In this document: positions 45,112 to 54,690 of the stretch, one piece after another
Layout: each line of letters starts with the position of its first letter
Numbering within the stretch: position 1 is the stretch's first letter
Source of the DNA: Pirellulaceae bacterium
GTDB lineage: Bacteria > Planctomycetota > Planctomycetia > Pirellulales > Pirellulaceae
Direction: 5' to 3'
NCBI GenBank assembly: GCA_016784735.1
Contig: JADHUC010000018.1
Coordinates: forward strand, 1 to 56,665
Length of the DNA: 56,665 nt
Notes under the pieces: model-generated
Told to the model about the DNA's origin: nothing
The model's database searches: none
What the model saw: the letters and a program-made list of their open reading frames with translations, nothing else
Position numbers and translations under genes: made by a program

Positions 45112-45987
45112 ATGTCCGTGGTTGTCACGTGTACCTGTGGTCAATCGTTTCGCGCTAAGTCGGAATTGATGGGCCAACGCGTGCGGTGCCCGGTGTGCCG
45201 GGCACCGCTGCAGATCCCGCACTCACCCGTACAGTCTGACGATCCTCTGGGACTTGATGGGTTTGACGATAGAAGCTTAGGTGTGCCGCCGGCCCACGAC
45301 AGCGCCTCGCGATCCCTTTCTGCGCAGCCAACGTACGAGCCTCCCAGGAAGAGGCGGCGGTCTGGGAAGAACTCCAAGGTGTGGATGGTCGCGGGCGTCA
45401 TCGTGGCTGCTGTGTGCGCCGGAGCCGTAGTGATCGTCGTATTAGCTGCCTTGTTGCTGCCGGCGGTCCGGGCAGCCCGCGAAACCGCTCAAAAGGCCCG
45501 AGCCGCGGGCGATTACGCAAACTGGCGAGAGTATAGCTCACCGGAGGGTGGTTACTTGGTATCGATGCCCAAGTCTCCCCGTGTGGATACGCAGCGGCTT
45601 CCGGGTCCTAAGGGAACTATGGGAGTCGTCACGATGATCCAAGCGGGCGTCGATTTCGGCGGGAGACGCGGCGCATGTTTCGCCCGGCATGCAAGGCACC
45701 GTTCCTTTGCGGAGACAAATAGCACGGAACAAGTCCTCGATTCGGCGGCGCAGGCTTCGGTTGATCGAGTGAACGGGCGCATGATCGTGAACCGATCCGC
45801 GACCATGGCCGGAATTCAGGGCAAAGAGATCGAGTACGAGGGGACAGTACAAGGCATAAGTTTCACCGCGCGCTCTCGATGCATCATCGTGAACGGAACA
45901 TTCTACGAACTCATGTGGATCAGTGAGCGAGGTAGGATCCCGGAGAATGACGTGCGCCATTTCTTCGACTCGTTCCGGCTGCGGTAG
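45112..45987 (+). CDS. Zinc-ribbon, single-pass membrane protein
   Basis: 291 aa with a strong GGGGAGGAGGAG site before the ATG. One zinc ribbon (TCTCGQSFRAKSELMG..CPVC), a basic linker, one transmembrane segment (VWMVAGVIVAAVCAGAVVIV), then ALLLPAVRAARETAQKAR, similar to the region after the helix in DUF1559-type proteins. The C-terminal domain (YSSPEGGYLVSMPKSPRV, MAGIQGKEIEYEGTVQGISF, RCIIVNGTFYELMWIS, VRHFFDSFRL) is typical of an extracytoplasmic beta fold seen in other planctomycete proteins. The ribbon is paralogous to those of the upstream gene. Function unknown. Confidence 0.7.
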   Translation: MSVVVTCTCGQSFRAKSELMGQRVRCPVCRAPLQIPHSPVQSDDPLGLDGFDDRSLGVPPAHDSASRSLSAQPTYEPPRKRRRSGKNSKVWMVAGVIVAAVCAGAVVIVVLAALLLPAVRAARETAQKARAAGDYANWREYSSPEGGYLVSMPKSPRVDTQRLPGPKGTMGVVTMIQAGVDFGGRRGACFARHARHRSFAETNSTEQVLDSAAQASVDRVNGRMIVNRSATMAGIQGKEIEYEGTVQGISFTARSRCIIVNGTFYELMWISERGRIPENDVRHFFDSFRLR

Positions 45988-45991
45988 TCTC

Positions 45992-46177
45992 ACGTCCGGA
46001 GGCATCCATCATGGCCCAACCCTGACCTCCAGCGCCGGCCCCGTCACCGCCTGGGCCCGTCATGACTACAACGGCGGCATCTCCCCTCACGGCGAGGCAT
46101 CGTTGGTGGCTTTCGGAAAAACCACGATCACCATCGAGATTGCCTCTTCAGCCGTTTGCCAGCCCAAAACCGCCTGA
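45992..46177 (+). pseudogene. Possible protein remnant
   Basis: A frame with protein-like sequence (TSGGIHHGPTLTSSAGPVTA, WARHDYNGGISPHGEASLVA, KTTITIEIASS) but no start of its own, ending in the REP at 46168. It has a faint resemblance (AW..HD..G.I) to the start-less extension of the toxin gene at 38942. Could be a broken gene end. Confidence 0.3.
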
Positions 46178-46193
46178 AGGCGGCACTACGAAC
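46168..46193. repeat. REP-like palindrome (ACCGCCTGAAGGCGG..ACTACGAAC)
   Basis: CCGCCT-GA-AGGCGG hairpin with flank CACTACGAAC, near-identical to 12443-12468. It lies between the toxin island and the giant A2M gene's stop. Confidence 0.65.
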
Positions 46194-46211
46194 ACAAGTT
46201 AGGCAATCAGA

Positions 46212-49200
46212 TTAGAAGATACCACCGCCGAAGCCGCCGCCGATGCCTTCTTCGACTGAATTGTCGTAGAACGAGTCCAACTGCTCTTGCTGTTCCATCT
46301 GAATCTCGACGTTCGAGCCCTTCAGGCTTTCCAGCAACGCCGCCTTGCCCGTGGCGGCAGGCTCGGCTGGACTTGCCTCGGCGGCATCCTGTTCCTGGTC
46401 TGAAGCGTCCGGGGCAGGCGGTGGCCCAAGCTCGGTTTTGCCGCGGAAGAATGCGTAACGGCCGCCGGGCGCCTGGGCAATGATCATGCTGCGCCCCTTG
46501 ATACTGTCCGCTACGAACACTCCGCGGAGGTCCGTCTCGCCGCTGACAAAATCTTCGTTGCGGGTGCCAATCACTTTGACATGGACATCGGACACATACT
46601 TTTTTTCGGCCCCATCGCGGATCGTTGTGCGTACGCGCCCCGAATCGGTCTGCTCTTGGACCTCCAGGGCCAGCGGCGAGACCAGGACCATGCCGCTGGT
46701 GTGGAGGTTGTCGCCGCGGCAGACTACCAGGTACGCGCCTTCGTCCTTCAACGGGAACTTCAATGCCTTGGTCCGATCGCGATAGTCCTTGCCATCGCCC
46801 AAATCGACGTTGGCTTGATGGAAAGGCCGGATGCCTGCCAGGTTGATGTTAGTGATGTCGCTCAGATTGCGCCGCAACAGGCTGTACTTCATCAAGTCGA
46901 TGCGGTACACCGTGACGTTTGCCGAGGGCACGTTGCGGAACTTCAGTTCCACCTCGACCGGTTCGCCGGGCTGGAACGTCGTTACCTCGGGCAATTCGAT
47001 GCTCTTCCGGGCGAAATAGTCGATCGCTTGCAGAGCGTCGACGAAACGGTCCTTTACTCGTGTGTACTCGCGGATGGCCGCCTCGGCTGCCCCGAGGCTA
47101 TGGTGGATTTGCCCCAGAATGTAGATCGCCTGCCATTTGTTGGGACTGTCTTCTAGCCGACCAGTCCTTTTGTCCTTGCGTTTTGCTTCCGCCACCTTGT
47201 TGCACATGTCCAGGGCCTTCTCGTGGGCCCCGCTGGCGAAATGGCAGTAGCCGACGATGTACCAGAAGCTGTCCAGGAAATCACTGTCCGAATACCGCGC
47301 CGCATAACGCTCGCATTCGGTGATCGCTTTGTCGTATAGCTCCAGATCCAGTAGCGCATTCGCCACCGAGAACGACGCCTCGTCGGCCGCCGGATCCTCG
47401 GGATAAGCGGTCAGGAAAGCGTCCAGTCGCGACCACGCTTCGCGGATCAAGTCGACTCGAGTGATTTTCTTCTCGCGCAGTTTGTCATCAGAGGCGGCTT
47501 CCGGCGCCTTGGCGTAGACGCGCTGTGCCAAAGCGTACGTGGCGGTCGCCAAGTATGGTTCCGGGGGATACTGCCGCAGGAGGCCGCTCATCACCTCGAC
47601 GCTGCGTTGGAATTCGTCCTGCGATTCCAGAAATCCGGCCAAGCGGCTTTCACGCATGAAGCTGGCCTCGGCCGCCGCTCGGAAAACCAGATAGCTACGT
47701 TCGTATTCGCCGATCTTGTCGTACGCGTCGCCGACGGCCAGCAACTTGGCGAACGGTATTTCCAGATCGGGGAATTTTTCTACGATGATCTCGAAATAGC
47801 GCACCACCTGGTTGGCCGGCCCTTGGTCCAGGTGGATGTTCAGCAGCATGTGCACGGTCTCTTTGTAGGGATCCGGCTTCAGACTCCAGTTGTTGAACAA
47901 GTCGTTCAAGTATTCCGCAGCCTGAGCGTGATTGCCTTTTTCGAAGTGCCGTTGGCCCAGTTCGTACAGTTCGCGCGGCGTCAGGCGGTACGCATCGGTG
48001 CTTTGCTCGCCAGTCGGCAGAACGGTCAGCGGTTTGGGTTCGGCAACGGCCATCTGATCGGGACGGAATGCATCTCGCACCAGGGTCGGCGTGGTGCGGT
48101 ACTGACCCGGCGTGTATCCGTGCACTTCGTAGGAGATCGTCGAGACGTTTCGACGGCTGCCGATGTAGAATGTGATCGCTCCGGGCGAGAGTTCGAACCG
48201 TTCAAACCCGCCGCGAACCGAGTTGTCCACGACAGCCGTGCCGGCCGGCAGCGGCTCGGTGACCACCAGGTATGGCAGACGCGATTCGACGACGTTCGAA
48301 GGAAGCTGATTGCGCCGGATGTGCAGTTCGATCAATCCGCGACGTCCCACCGGCAGGTTGCTGAGTTCGTTACGGAACTGCTCGTACGAGTTCGGCACCG
48401 CGACGTCGAATCCGCGAGGGATTACGTGGCCGTCCAATTCCTTTGGTGCCGGCTGGTAGTAACGCGTGATTTGCCAATCGGTGGTCGTGCTCTTCAAATC
48501 GTCACCGGGCACGAACCCGCCCAAGACGCATTGATAAGTGAATCGGCCTCGCCCGTTCAGTTCGAAGCGGACTTGTTGCTTCTGTCCGTCTTGGGCCAAG
48601 AGTTCGGAAGGCACGTCGATCGTCTGCGTACGCGAATCGGCATCGACATCCAGTTCTTTGGCCAAATGGTCGTTGACGTAGACGGTCAATTTGTACTTCT
48701 CATCCTTGAATTGCGAACGAGCGAACCAACGGCTGACCGCCAGCATGGCAGGCCCGGTCGCTTTGTCGGGCGACCAACGATGTCCCGTCCGATTCGCCAT
48801 CAGCCAATCGACTTGCTCTTTCAGGCGGCCATCGCTCGGGGTGACCTCTTCCAAACCAAGGGCGTAGATCGCTCGGACTTCGGTCGTCGAGCTGTTCCAA
48901 CAGTTCAACGCCATAGACGCCGCGTTCCAGTCCTGCTTGGCGAGCAGGCCAAGCAACTCGCCCGCCGTCTGCTTTCGGTCCATTTCGGCAAACGTCAGCG
49001 CCAGATAGGCAAGCCCCGCGGGCGAAAGCGATTGGCGGTTACGATACAGTTGGTTGGCCAGCGGGAAGTCGCTGTGATCCGCCACAGTCAATGCATGCAG
49101 CAACACGATCTTGGTTTCGTAGTCCGTAACGACGGATTCGCTCAATTTGGTCTGCACGTGGTTTACCGCCTTGTCGTACGCCTCGTCCGGAATCCGGTAT

Positions 49201-52200
49201 CCGGAGGTTTTCGCCAGACTGATTGCCCAGAGCGTGCGAGCGGAATGGAAGCGATTGCTGGTCTTCTCGCCGGCATTGGCCCAGCCCCAGCCCCCGTCGT
49301 CGTTTTGCAGCGAAATCAGCAAACTGATCGACGAGCGAACGCGGGCGTCGAGCGATTCGGCATGCGGGCCGGCCGCGTCGCGCGTGGCACCGAGCAGCTT
49401 CTGCAGCGCGAGCGATGCCATCAAATCGGCGACGGCCGAGTCCGTGTCGGACGCAATCTGCTTGGCCTCCAACTGGCACCAAGTGGCCGGGGCCAGCACG
49501 GCATCCAGCAAACTGCGTTCGACCGTCGGGCCGATGATGACCTCCAGACGCGGTGATGCCAACGTCATGCCTTTGGGCTGCTCGACAATCGCCAACACAT
49601 CACCAGCGACCGAACCTCCGGCGATCGAGAAGACCGGCATGCCATACGGCCGCACCGGAACCATGCGGCGAACCACATCGCGCTGGTCGCCTGTGCTGAC
49701 AGCCAGTTCGAATTCAACCGTCGTGCCCGGTGCGCCGCCTCTAGCTGCCTCGTCCGGTAGTTTCAACGTTTGCTCGAAGACAATCTCCTCGATGCCTTTC
49801 TGCGTGACTTCCAGCTCCTTCTGCTCCGTAGTTGTTTTGTCGCCCAGTTTGATCTTCAAGGTGACCTCGACGGTGCCTTCGTCCACGGCATTGTTGTGGA
49901 CCGAGGCAGCGATTTGTGCCTTGTCGCCGTCGGTGTAAGCGGATGCCGTCTTCAACTGGCCAAACAACTCCTTCCGCACGGCGAATTCATGTCCGGCCTC
50001 GCCTGCGAGCGTGTCTTTCGTCACACCTTTGGCCAGAAGCGACCAACCGGTCGATCGATCCGGCAGTTCGAAGGTCACCGTCGCTTTGCCGTCTTCGCCG
50101 GTGACCACCGACGGATTCCAATAACCCGTTTCGTGCGGCGGCAAGTTCGGCATCAGTGCGGTGCCGCGTTCCGCCAAGTCATTCAGCAACGCCGCCACCT
50201 GGGCCTGATCGCGCTGATTATCGGTGACCATGAACCAGGAGCCGTCGCCGGCCATGGCCTGCACGCCACCATTTGTGATGAGGACTTTTCCGGCGGTCCC
50301 CGCCTGCTCCTGCAGACGTACGACTTGTCCTGCGTGCGGCGAATTCAAGACAAGCCCGCCCAGCATCAACTGACCGCGACCGGCATCGCCGCGTGTGCTC
50401 AGTCTGCGGACGCTCAGATCGGCCCACAACCGCGTGTCGGCCACACCGAGAGCCTGACGATCGTCGAAGGCAACCGAGGATTGCTCCACGGATTCCGAGT
50501 AATGACTGAGGCCCTGCTGCTGTCTCGAGCCAAAGGCTCCACCACCCATACCTCCGCCGTAACCGGCTTGGCCGCCCATGCCTCCGGCATCATAGCCTCC
50601 GATCTGTGGTACGCCATTGGTGTCAAAGTCGACGTCGACCTGTGGGGCGCCGAATGGATCTGCGGCGTCTGCGGAATCACCGTTGACAACTGGAATGACG
50701 CTCGTGACAAACGGACGCTGTGGCTGATCGTCTTCGTCATTAACGGCCATCATCTCTTCCGCGCCGGCGCGGTTTCCTTCCGCCAACTCCTCCATGACGC
50801 GTCGCTCTTCCTCTTCGATCGCAACTCGTTCACCTTCGGCCAAAAGTCGCGGATTGACCCGCCGCGTGGTTGGTCGGTAACCGAATGTGATGGTGGAAGT
50901 GGTACGGACGGCGGATTGGCGGCGCGCGCCACGAAAGAAGTCCTCGATCGCCGCAACCGCCGACGGGAACCGCCCGATCAATGCCTGCTCGACCATCGCC
51001 AGGCTCAACTCGGCGGCGACCGGCTTGCCCTGTGGGTCGGTGGCAGACACGGTCACTTCCACTTCGTCGCCGGGACGGAGCGACTGCTTCTCGTCGGCGT
51101 CCTTTCGCTTGATCGCGACCGTGACATTCAGATCACGCTCGACGCTGAACGGACTGGACGCCGCGTGGAAGCGTCTCGGCGGCGTTTCCTTCTCGTCTTC
51201 CTCCTTGGGGTCAGGACGAGCATCGGTCATCACAGCGATTGCCAGATCGAAGTTCGGTGCCAGCTTCGCCGTCATCGGAACGTCAAGCTTGTTGGCTCCC
51301 TTCTTCAACTCCACCAGCCGGTAATCCAAAATCTTGGCACCCTGGAAGGTGACCAGTGCCAAAGCGGGCTGCTCGCGCCAGTGCACTTGGACGCTGGCCG
51401 TATCACCGACCTTGAAGGTGTGTTGGTCGGCAAGAATCCGAAGGCGAATCTCGTCTTTGTCGTCGGAGATATGGACCGTTACCTCCGTTTCGATCGGATT
51501 CTCGAAGCGATCCACGCCGGCCACTCGGATCGTATATATCCCGCCTTCTTCCACTTTCAGCGTTTGTCTTGCGATACCGCCCTCGTCGGTCTCCACGTCG
51601 TGCTTCTCGACCAGTACCTCGCCGTGCTCGCCGTCGACCTCCGTCTGCTGCAGGACACTCAGCGTCAGCGGTCTCTGGACCGGTTCGCCTTCGGCATCCG
51701 AAGCGGTGACCTTCAGTTCGAAGGTTTCGCCGGCCAAGTAGACGTTGCGCACCATCTCGGCCGACAGCGAAAATCCTTGGGTCGACAAGTAGAAGATCTT
51801 CTTCGCGACCAGATTCCTTTCGGCCAGTTCGGCGGTCAGTGTCGTCTGTTGCGATTCTCGCAAGGATCGTGTTTCCAGCCGGAAATGGACTTCGCCCGCC
51901 TCGTCCGTTTTCGCGGTGTGTACGCGCCCGTCGACAAACACGTATCGGATCTCGCGGTCGACCAGCGGGGCCCCGTAGTAATACGTGGCCCGAATCACGC
52001 CTTCGATCTCCTCGCCGCGGTAGTAGACCGCCCGCGGTGTTTCGATTTCCAGGCGTATGGGTTCCAGCTTGTAGTCGTGGACCGTGAACGTTCCCTGATA
52101 GCTCTCGCGATCGTCGTCGTGGACCAGGACGCGGTATTGACCCTGGGCGGCGGCGCTGGTCAATAAGAAATGCATGTGAAACGATCCGAAATCGTTCAAG

Positions 52201-54506
52201 CGGATGCTCGTGTCTTGTACCAATCGGTTTCGGCTGTCGTACACGTCCACTTGGTACTCTTTGTCCGCCGAGACCGTGTACGTGTCCTCGGAGACCTTGC
52301 GGATGACGCCGCGCAGATGGACCATCTGTCCGGGACGATAGGCCGGCCGATCGGTGTAGATGTATCCCTTGTCACTAAGCCCCTGGGCGACGCCCAAGCC
52401 GTTCAGGCCGACCAGGTTCGATGCCGAGTGGGTCCCGTTGATGGCAAACACACGCACGTCGCCGGCAGATTCCAGCTCTTCGAATGATTTGTGGAACACG
52501 CCGTCGTCGCCCGTTTCGCCTTCGGCAAACACCTGTTTGCCGTCCGAGAGCAGCACGCGCGCCTTGGGCCACGGCTTGCCCGTACGCATGTTCTCGGCGA
52601 ACACGAAAACCTCGTCACGCGAGCCTTTGAAAATCACGTCCAAGTCGCTCTGCACGACCAGCGTTGTGGCTTCCAGCGTCTTGCTGCTGATGGTAATGGC
52701 CATCACGCCGCCTTTGCCCGCGTCGGCTTCCTTCCCGGCGGGAATGGGCAGCGGCACGTCCACATCGCTCTCGTGACGTTGGTACTGCTTGTAGTCAGGG
52801 ATTTTGAATTCGAACGTCTTGTCCGGGTCGATCAAGGCGATATCCAAAGCTTCCACGCCACGCGTAAGATGCATCTTTCGGAAATACGTTTCCATGTCGA
52901 CCATGTAGACGCGCACGGTGACGCTTTCGATGTTGCGCGTCGCTAACTTCACTTGAGGCGTTTCGTCACTGCGGAAAACGCGTTCGGTCGCTATCTTCAT
53001 CGTTTTGGCCGTGAGACGTGCGATTCGGCGTTTGGCGTGCCGGACGTGGCCACCGCTGGTGACTTTGCGAAATTCTTCCAACGCTTCGTCCAACTTGCTC
53101 AGCTTCTCCTCCAGCGTGTAGGCGATCATGTATTGAGCGCGGGAGGCTTCTTGCGAGCCGGGATATTTCGACACCAGCCGCCGCCAATCGGCAATTGCGG
53201 CATCCCAGGCTTCCTGGGCGAAGTTCATTTGGCCGAAGTGGTATTGAATGCTCCGGTTGCGATCGTCCAACGGATGTTTGGCCTGGAATTCGGACCAGAG
53301 TTGTCGTGCAGCCTTGTAGTCCTTCTTGGCGTAGCGCTCGGCGGCCTTGGCAAACTCCGTGTTGACGATTTCCTGTTGGACTTCGCTCCAAGACTGGTGG
53401 GTGGGATGGCTGCCCAAGAATTCCTTCCAAGCCGCCAACGCCTCATCGAATTTGCCTTGCATCTTGTACGCGTGGCCCAGCAGGTGGCGGGCGGCCGGGA
53501 CCTGCTCGGTGTCGGCGTAGCGTTTGTCGGCCAGAAACTGAGTGAGCGCCTGCGTTGCGTCTTCGTTGCGGTCGACGTGGTTAAAGCTTTGGCCGATTCG
53601 CAGATGAGCCTCTGGTGCCAGCGTGTGATCGGGATACTGTTCCAGGAACCCGCGAAGCGAGGCCACGCCCAGCGACAACTGCTCGTCATCGTCCGGCGTG
53701 GGGATGCTGTACGTTTCGGAGATCTTGAACGCGGCTTGGGGTGGGAGATCGGATTCAGAGCCTTTGTGCAAATCCAACAAGTCTCGCCAGGCACTGCGAG
53801 CTTCGATCGGATTGTCGGCTTCCATCAACGTCTCGCCCAGGCGAAACCGGGCTTCGACGACCAGCGCGTGATCTTCGTGCTCGTCAATAAACCTGCGGTA
53901 TTGTTCCGCAGCTTCGTCGTGGTTGCCGAGTTTCTGCTGACACTGCGCGGCGCGCAGTTCAATTCCCACGCGGCTTTCTGGTTTCGGTCCTACCTTCAGA
54001 GCCCGCTGATAGAAGTCCAGGGCCTTCTCATAGTCCGGTTCCTCTTCTTCTTTGGGCGGTTTGAAGTAGACATTCGCGTATTCGAGGTAGATGTCGGCGA
54101 TTTCCTGTTTTCGGTCCGGGGAGAACAAATACTGGGCTTCGGCCCGGTACGTCAGTTCGGCGTTGCGGAAATCTCCTTTTCGAGCGTGGGAGAGGCCCTT
54201 GGCGAATCTGGCTCGGCGAGCCCATGGGCTGTCGGGGAAATCCTTGCTGACGGTGTCATAGGCGGCAATTGCCTCGTCGTACTTCTTCTGGAAGTGCAAC
54301 GCTCGGCCTTTCAGGTAGGCCAGATAGTCCAGGTCGGCTTCTTCTGCCTTTGCGGCCTTGTCGATAGCTGCCGCTGCCTCGGCATACTTCCGATCCTGCA
54401 TCAACTGGCCGATCTGCTCCGGCACTTTGGGCGTTGCCGCATACAGCGCCGCACTCAGGAATCCCACCAAGAGTGTCCCGATAATCGCCTTGCGTAGACC
54501 GAACAT
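46212..54506 (-). CDS. Giant alpha-2-macroglobulin family protein with TPR arrays at both ends
   Basis: 2764 aa, the largest gene here. Signal peptide at the N-terminus (AIIGTLLVGFLSAALYAATP), then about 480 residues of TPR/YbgF-like repeats (YDEAIAAYDTVSKDFPDSPW, YRRFIDEHEDHALVVEARFR). The A2M core: YTDRPAYRPGQMVHLRGVIR, a Gly/Met/Gln-rich disordered segment (GMGGQAGYGGGMGGGAFG), and the A2M domain ETGYWNPSVVTGEDGKATV..STGWSLLAKG near residue 1460. The expected thioester CGEQ region reads PATWCQLEAKQIASDTDS, so no thioester is evident. The helical A2M C-terminus and further TPRs (about 2100-2500) follow. It ends in Gly-rich GGGFGGGIF. Bacterial A2Ms guard against proteases; here binding without covalent trapping is inferred. 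Confidence 0.85.
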   Translation of the reverse strand: MFGLRKAIIGTLLVGFLSAALYAATPKVPEQIGQLMQDRKYAEAAAAIDKAAKAEEADLDYLAYLKGRALHFQKKYDEAIAAYDTVSKDFPDSPWARRARFAKGLSHARKGDFRNAELTYRAEAQYLFSPDRKQEIADIYLEYANVYFKPPKEEEEPDYEKALDFYQRALKVGPKPESRVGIELRAAQCQQKLGNHDEAAEQYRRFIDEHEDHALVVEARFRLGETLMEADNPIEARSAWRDLLDLHKGSESDLPPQAAFKISETYSIPTPDDDEQLSLGVASLRGFLEQYPDHTLAPEAHLRIGQSFNHVDRNEDATQALTQFLADKRYADTEQVPAARHLLGHAYKMQGKFDEALAAWKEFLGSHPTHQSWSEVQQEIVNTEFAKAAERYAKKDYKAARQLWSEFQAKHPLDDRNRSIQYHFGQMNFAQEAWDAAIADWRRLVSKYPGSQEASRAQYMIAYTLEEKLSKLDEALEEFRKVTSGGHVRHAKRRIARLTAKTMKIATERVFRSDETPQVKLATRNIESVTVRVYMVDMETYFRKMHLTRGVEALDIALIDPDKTFEFKIPDYKQYQRHESDVDVPLPIPAGKEADAGKGGVMAITISSKTLEATTLVVQSDLDVIFKGSRDEVFVFAENMRTGKPWPKARVLLSDGKQVFAEGETGDDGVFHKSFEELESAGDVRVFAINGTHSASNLVGLNGLGVAQGLSDKGYIYTDRPAYRPGQMVHLRGVIRKVSEDTYTVSADKEYQVDVYDSRNRLVQDTSIRLNDFGSFHMHFLLTSAAAQGQYRVLVHDDDRESYQGTFTVHDYKLEPIRLEIETPRAVYYRGEEIEGVIRATYYYGAPLVDREIRYVFVDGRVHTAKTDEAGEVHFRLETRSLRESQQTTLTAELAERNLVAKKIFYLSTQGFSLSAEMVRNVYLAGETFELKVTASDAEGEPVQRPLTLSVLQQTEVDGEHGEVLVEKHDVETDEGGIARQTLKVEEGGIYTIRVAGVDRFENPIETEVTVHISDDKDEIRLRILADQHTFKVGDTASVQVHWREQPALALVTFQGAKILDYRLVELKKGANKLDVPMTAKLAPNFDLAIAVMTDARPDPKEEDEKETPPRRFHAASSPFSVERDLNVTVAIKRKDADEKQSLRPGDEVEVTVSATDPQGKPVAAELSLAMVEQALIGRFPSAVAAIEDFFRGARRQSAVRTTSTITFGYRPTTRRVNPRLLAEGERVAIEEEERRVMEELAEGNRAGAEEMMAVNDEDDQPQRPFVTSVIPVVNGDSADAADPFGAPQVDVDFDTNGVPQIGGYDAGGMGGQAGYGGGMGGGAFGSRQQQGLSHYSESVEQSSVAFDDRQALGVADTRLWADLSVRRLSTRGDAGRGQLMLGGLVLNSPHAGQVVRLQEQAGTAGKVLITNGGVQAMAGDGSWFMVTDNQRDQAQVAALLNDLAERGTALMPNLPPHETGYWNPSVVTGEDGKATVTFELPDRSTGWSLLAKGVTKDTLAGEAGHEFAVRKELFGQLKTASAYTDGDKAQIAASVHNNAVDEGTVEVTLKIKLGDKTTTEQKELEVTQKGIEEIVFEQTLKLPDEAARGGAPGTTVEFELAVSTGDQRDVVRRMVPVRPYGMPVFSIAGGSVAGDVLAIVEQPKGMTLASPRLEVIIGPTVERSLLDAVLAPATWCQLEAKQIASDTDSAVADLMASLALQKLLGATRDAAGPHAESLDARVRSSISLLISLQNDDGGWGWANAGEKTSNRFHSARTLWAISLAKTSGYRIPDEAYDKAVNHVQTKLSESVVTDYETKIVLLHALTVADHSDFPLANQLYRNRQSLSPAGLAYLALTFAEMDRKQTAGELLGLLAKQDWNAASMALNCWNSSTTEVRAIYALGLEEVTPSDGRLKEQVDWLMANRTGHRWSPDKATGPAMLAVSRWFARSQFKDEKYKLTVYVNDHLAKELDVDADSRTQTIDVPSELLAQDGQKQQVRFELNGRGRFTYQCVLGGFVPGDDLKSTTTDWQITRYYQPAPKELDGHVIPRGFDVAVPNSYEQFRNELSNLPVGRRGLIELHIRRNQLPSNVVESRLPYLVVTEPLPAGTAVVDNSVRGGFERFELSPGAITFYIGSRRNVSTISYEVHGYTPGQYRTTPTLVRDAFRPDQMAVAEPKPLTVLPTGEQSTDAYRLTPRELYELGQRHFEKGNHAQAAEYLNDLFNNWSLKPDPYKETVHMLLNIHLDQGPANQVVRYFEIIVEKFPDLEIPFAKLLAVGDAYDKIGEYERSYLVFRAAAEASFMRESRLAGFLESQDEFQRSVEVMSGLLRQYPPEPYLATATYALAQRVYAKAPEAASDDKLREKKITRVDLIREAWSRLDAFLTAYPEDPAADEASFSVANALLDLELYDKAITECERYAARYSDSDFLDSFWYIVGYCHFASGAHEKALDMCNKVAEAKRKDKRTGRLEDSPNKWQAIYILGQIHHSLGAAEAAIREYTRVKDRFVDALQAIDYFARKSIELPEVTTFQPGEPVEVELKFRNVPSANVTVYRIDLMKYSLLRRNLSDITNINLAGIRPFHQANVDLGDGKDYRDRTKALKFPLKDEGAYLVVCRGDNLHTSGMVLVSPLALEVQEQTDSGRVRTTIRDGAEKKYVSDVHVKVIGTRNEDFVSGETDLRGVFVADSIKGRSMIIAQAPGGRYAFFRGKTELGPPPAPDASDQEQDAAEASPAEPAATGKAALLESLKGSNVEIQMEQQEQLDSFYDNSVEEGIGGGFGGGIF

Positions 54507-54690
54507 AGCTATCCCCTCGTAATGACCGCTTGTTGTTGCCCGCCCTGCCCAGATATTATTCCTTATACCTTGTCGCGGGTGGTCAAGGAAGAATTACGAG
54601 TGGTCTTTGGCGAAATGGAGAGATTTGGTAGCTTCGTAGCGATGCGACCGTAAGAGTAACACGCCCCACGTACGAAGAGCTTAACACCTG

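Noticed and set aside
49480..49560. WCQLEAKQ as an A2M thioester
   Set aside because: Order of residues does not match CxEQ; treated as loss of the thioester.
47607..54497. Several long plus-strand frames opposite the A2M gene
   Set aside because: Shadow frames of a high-GC coding sequence with no start signals or motifs.
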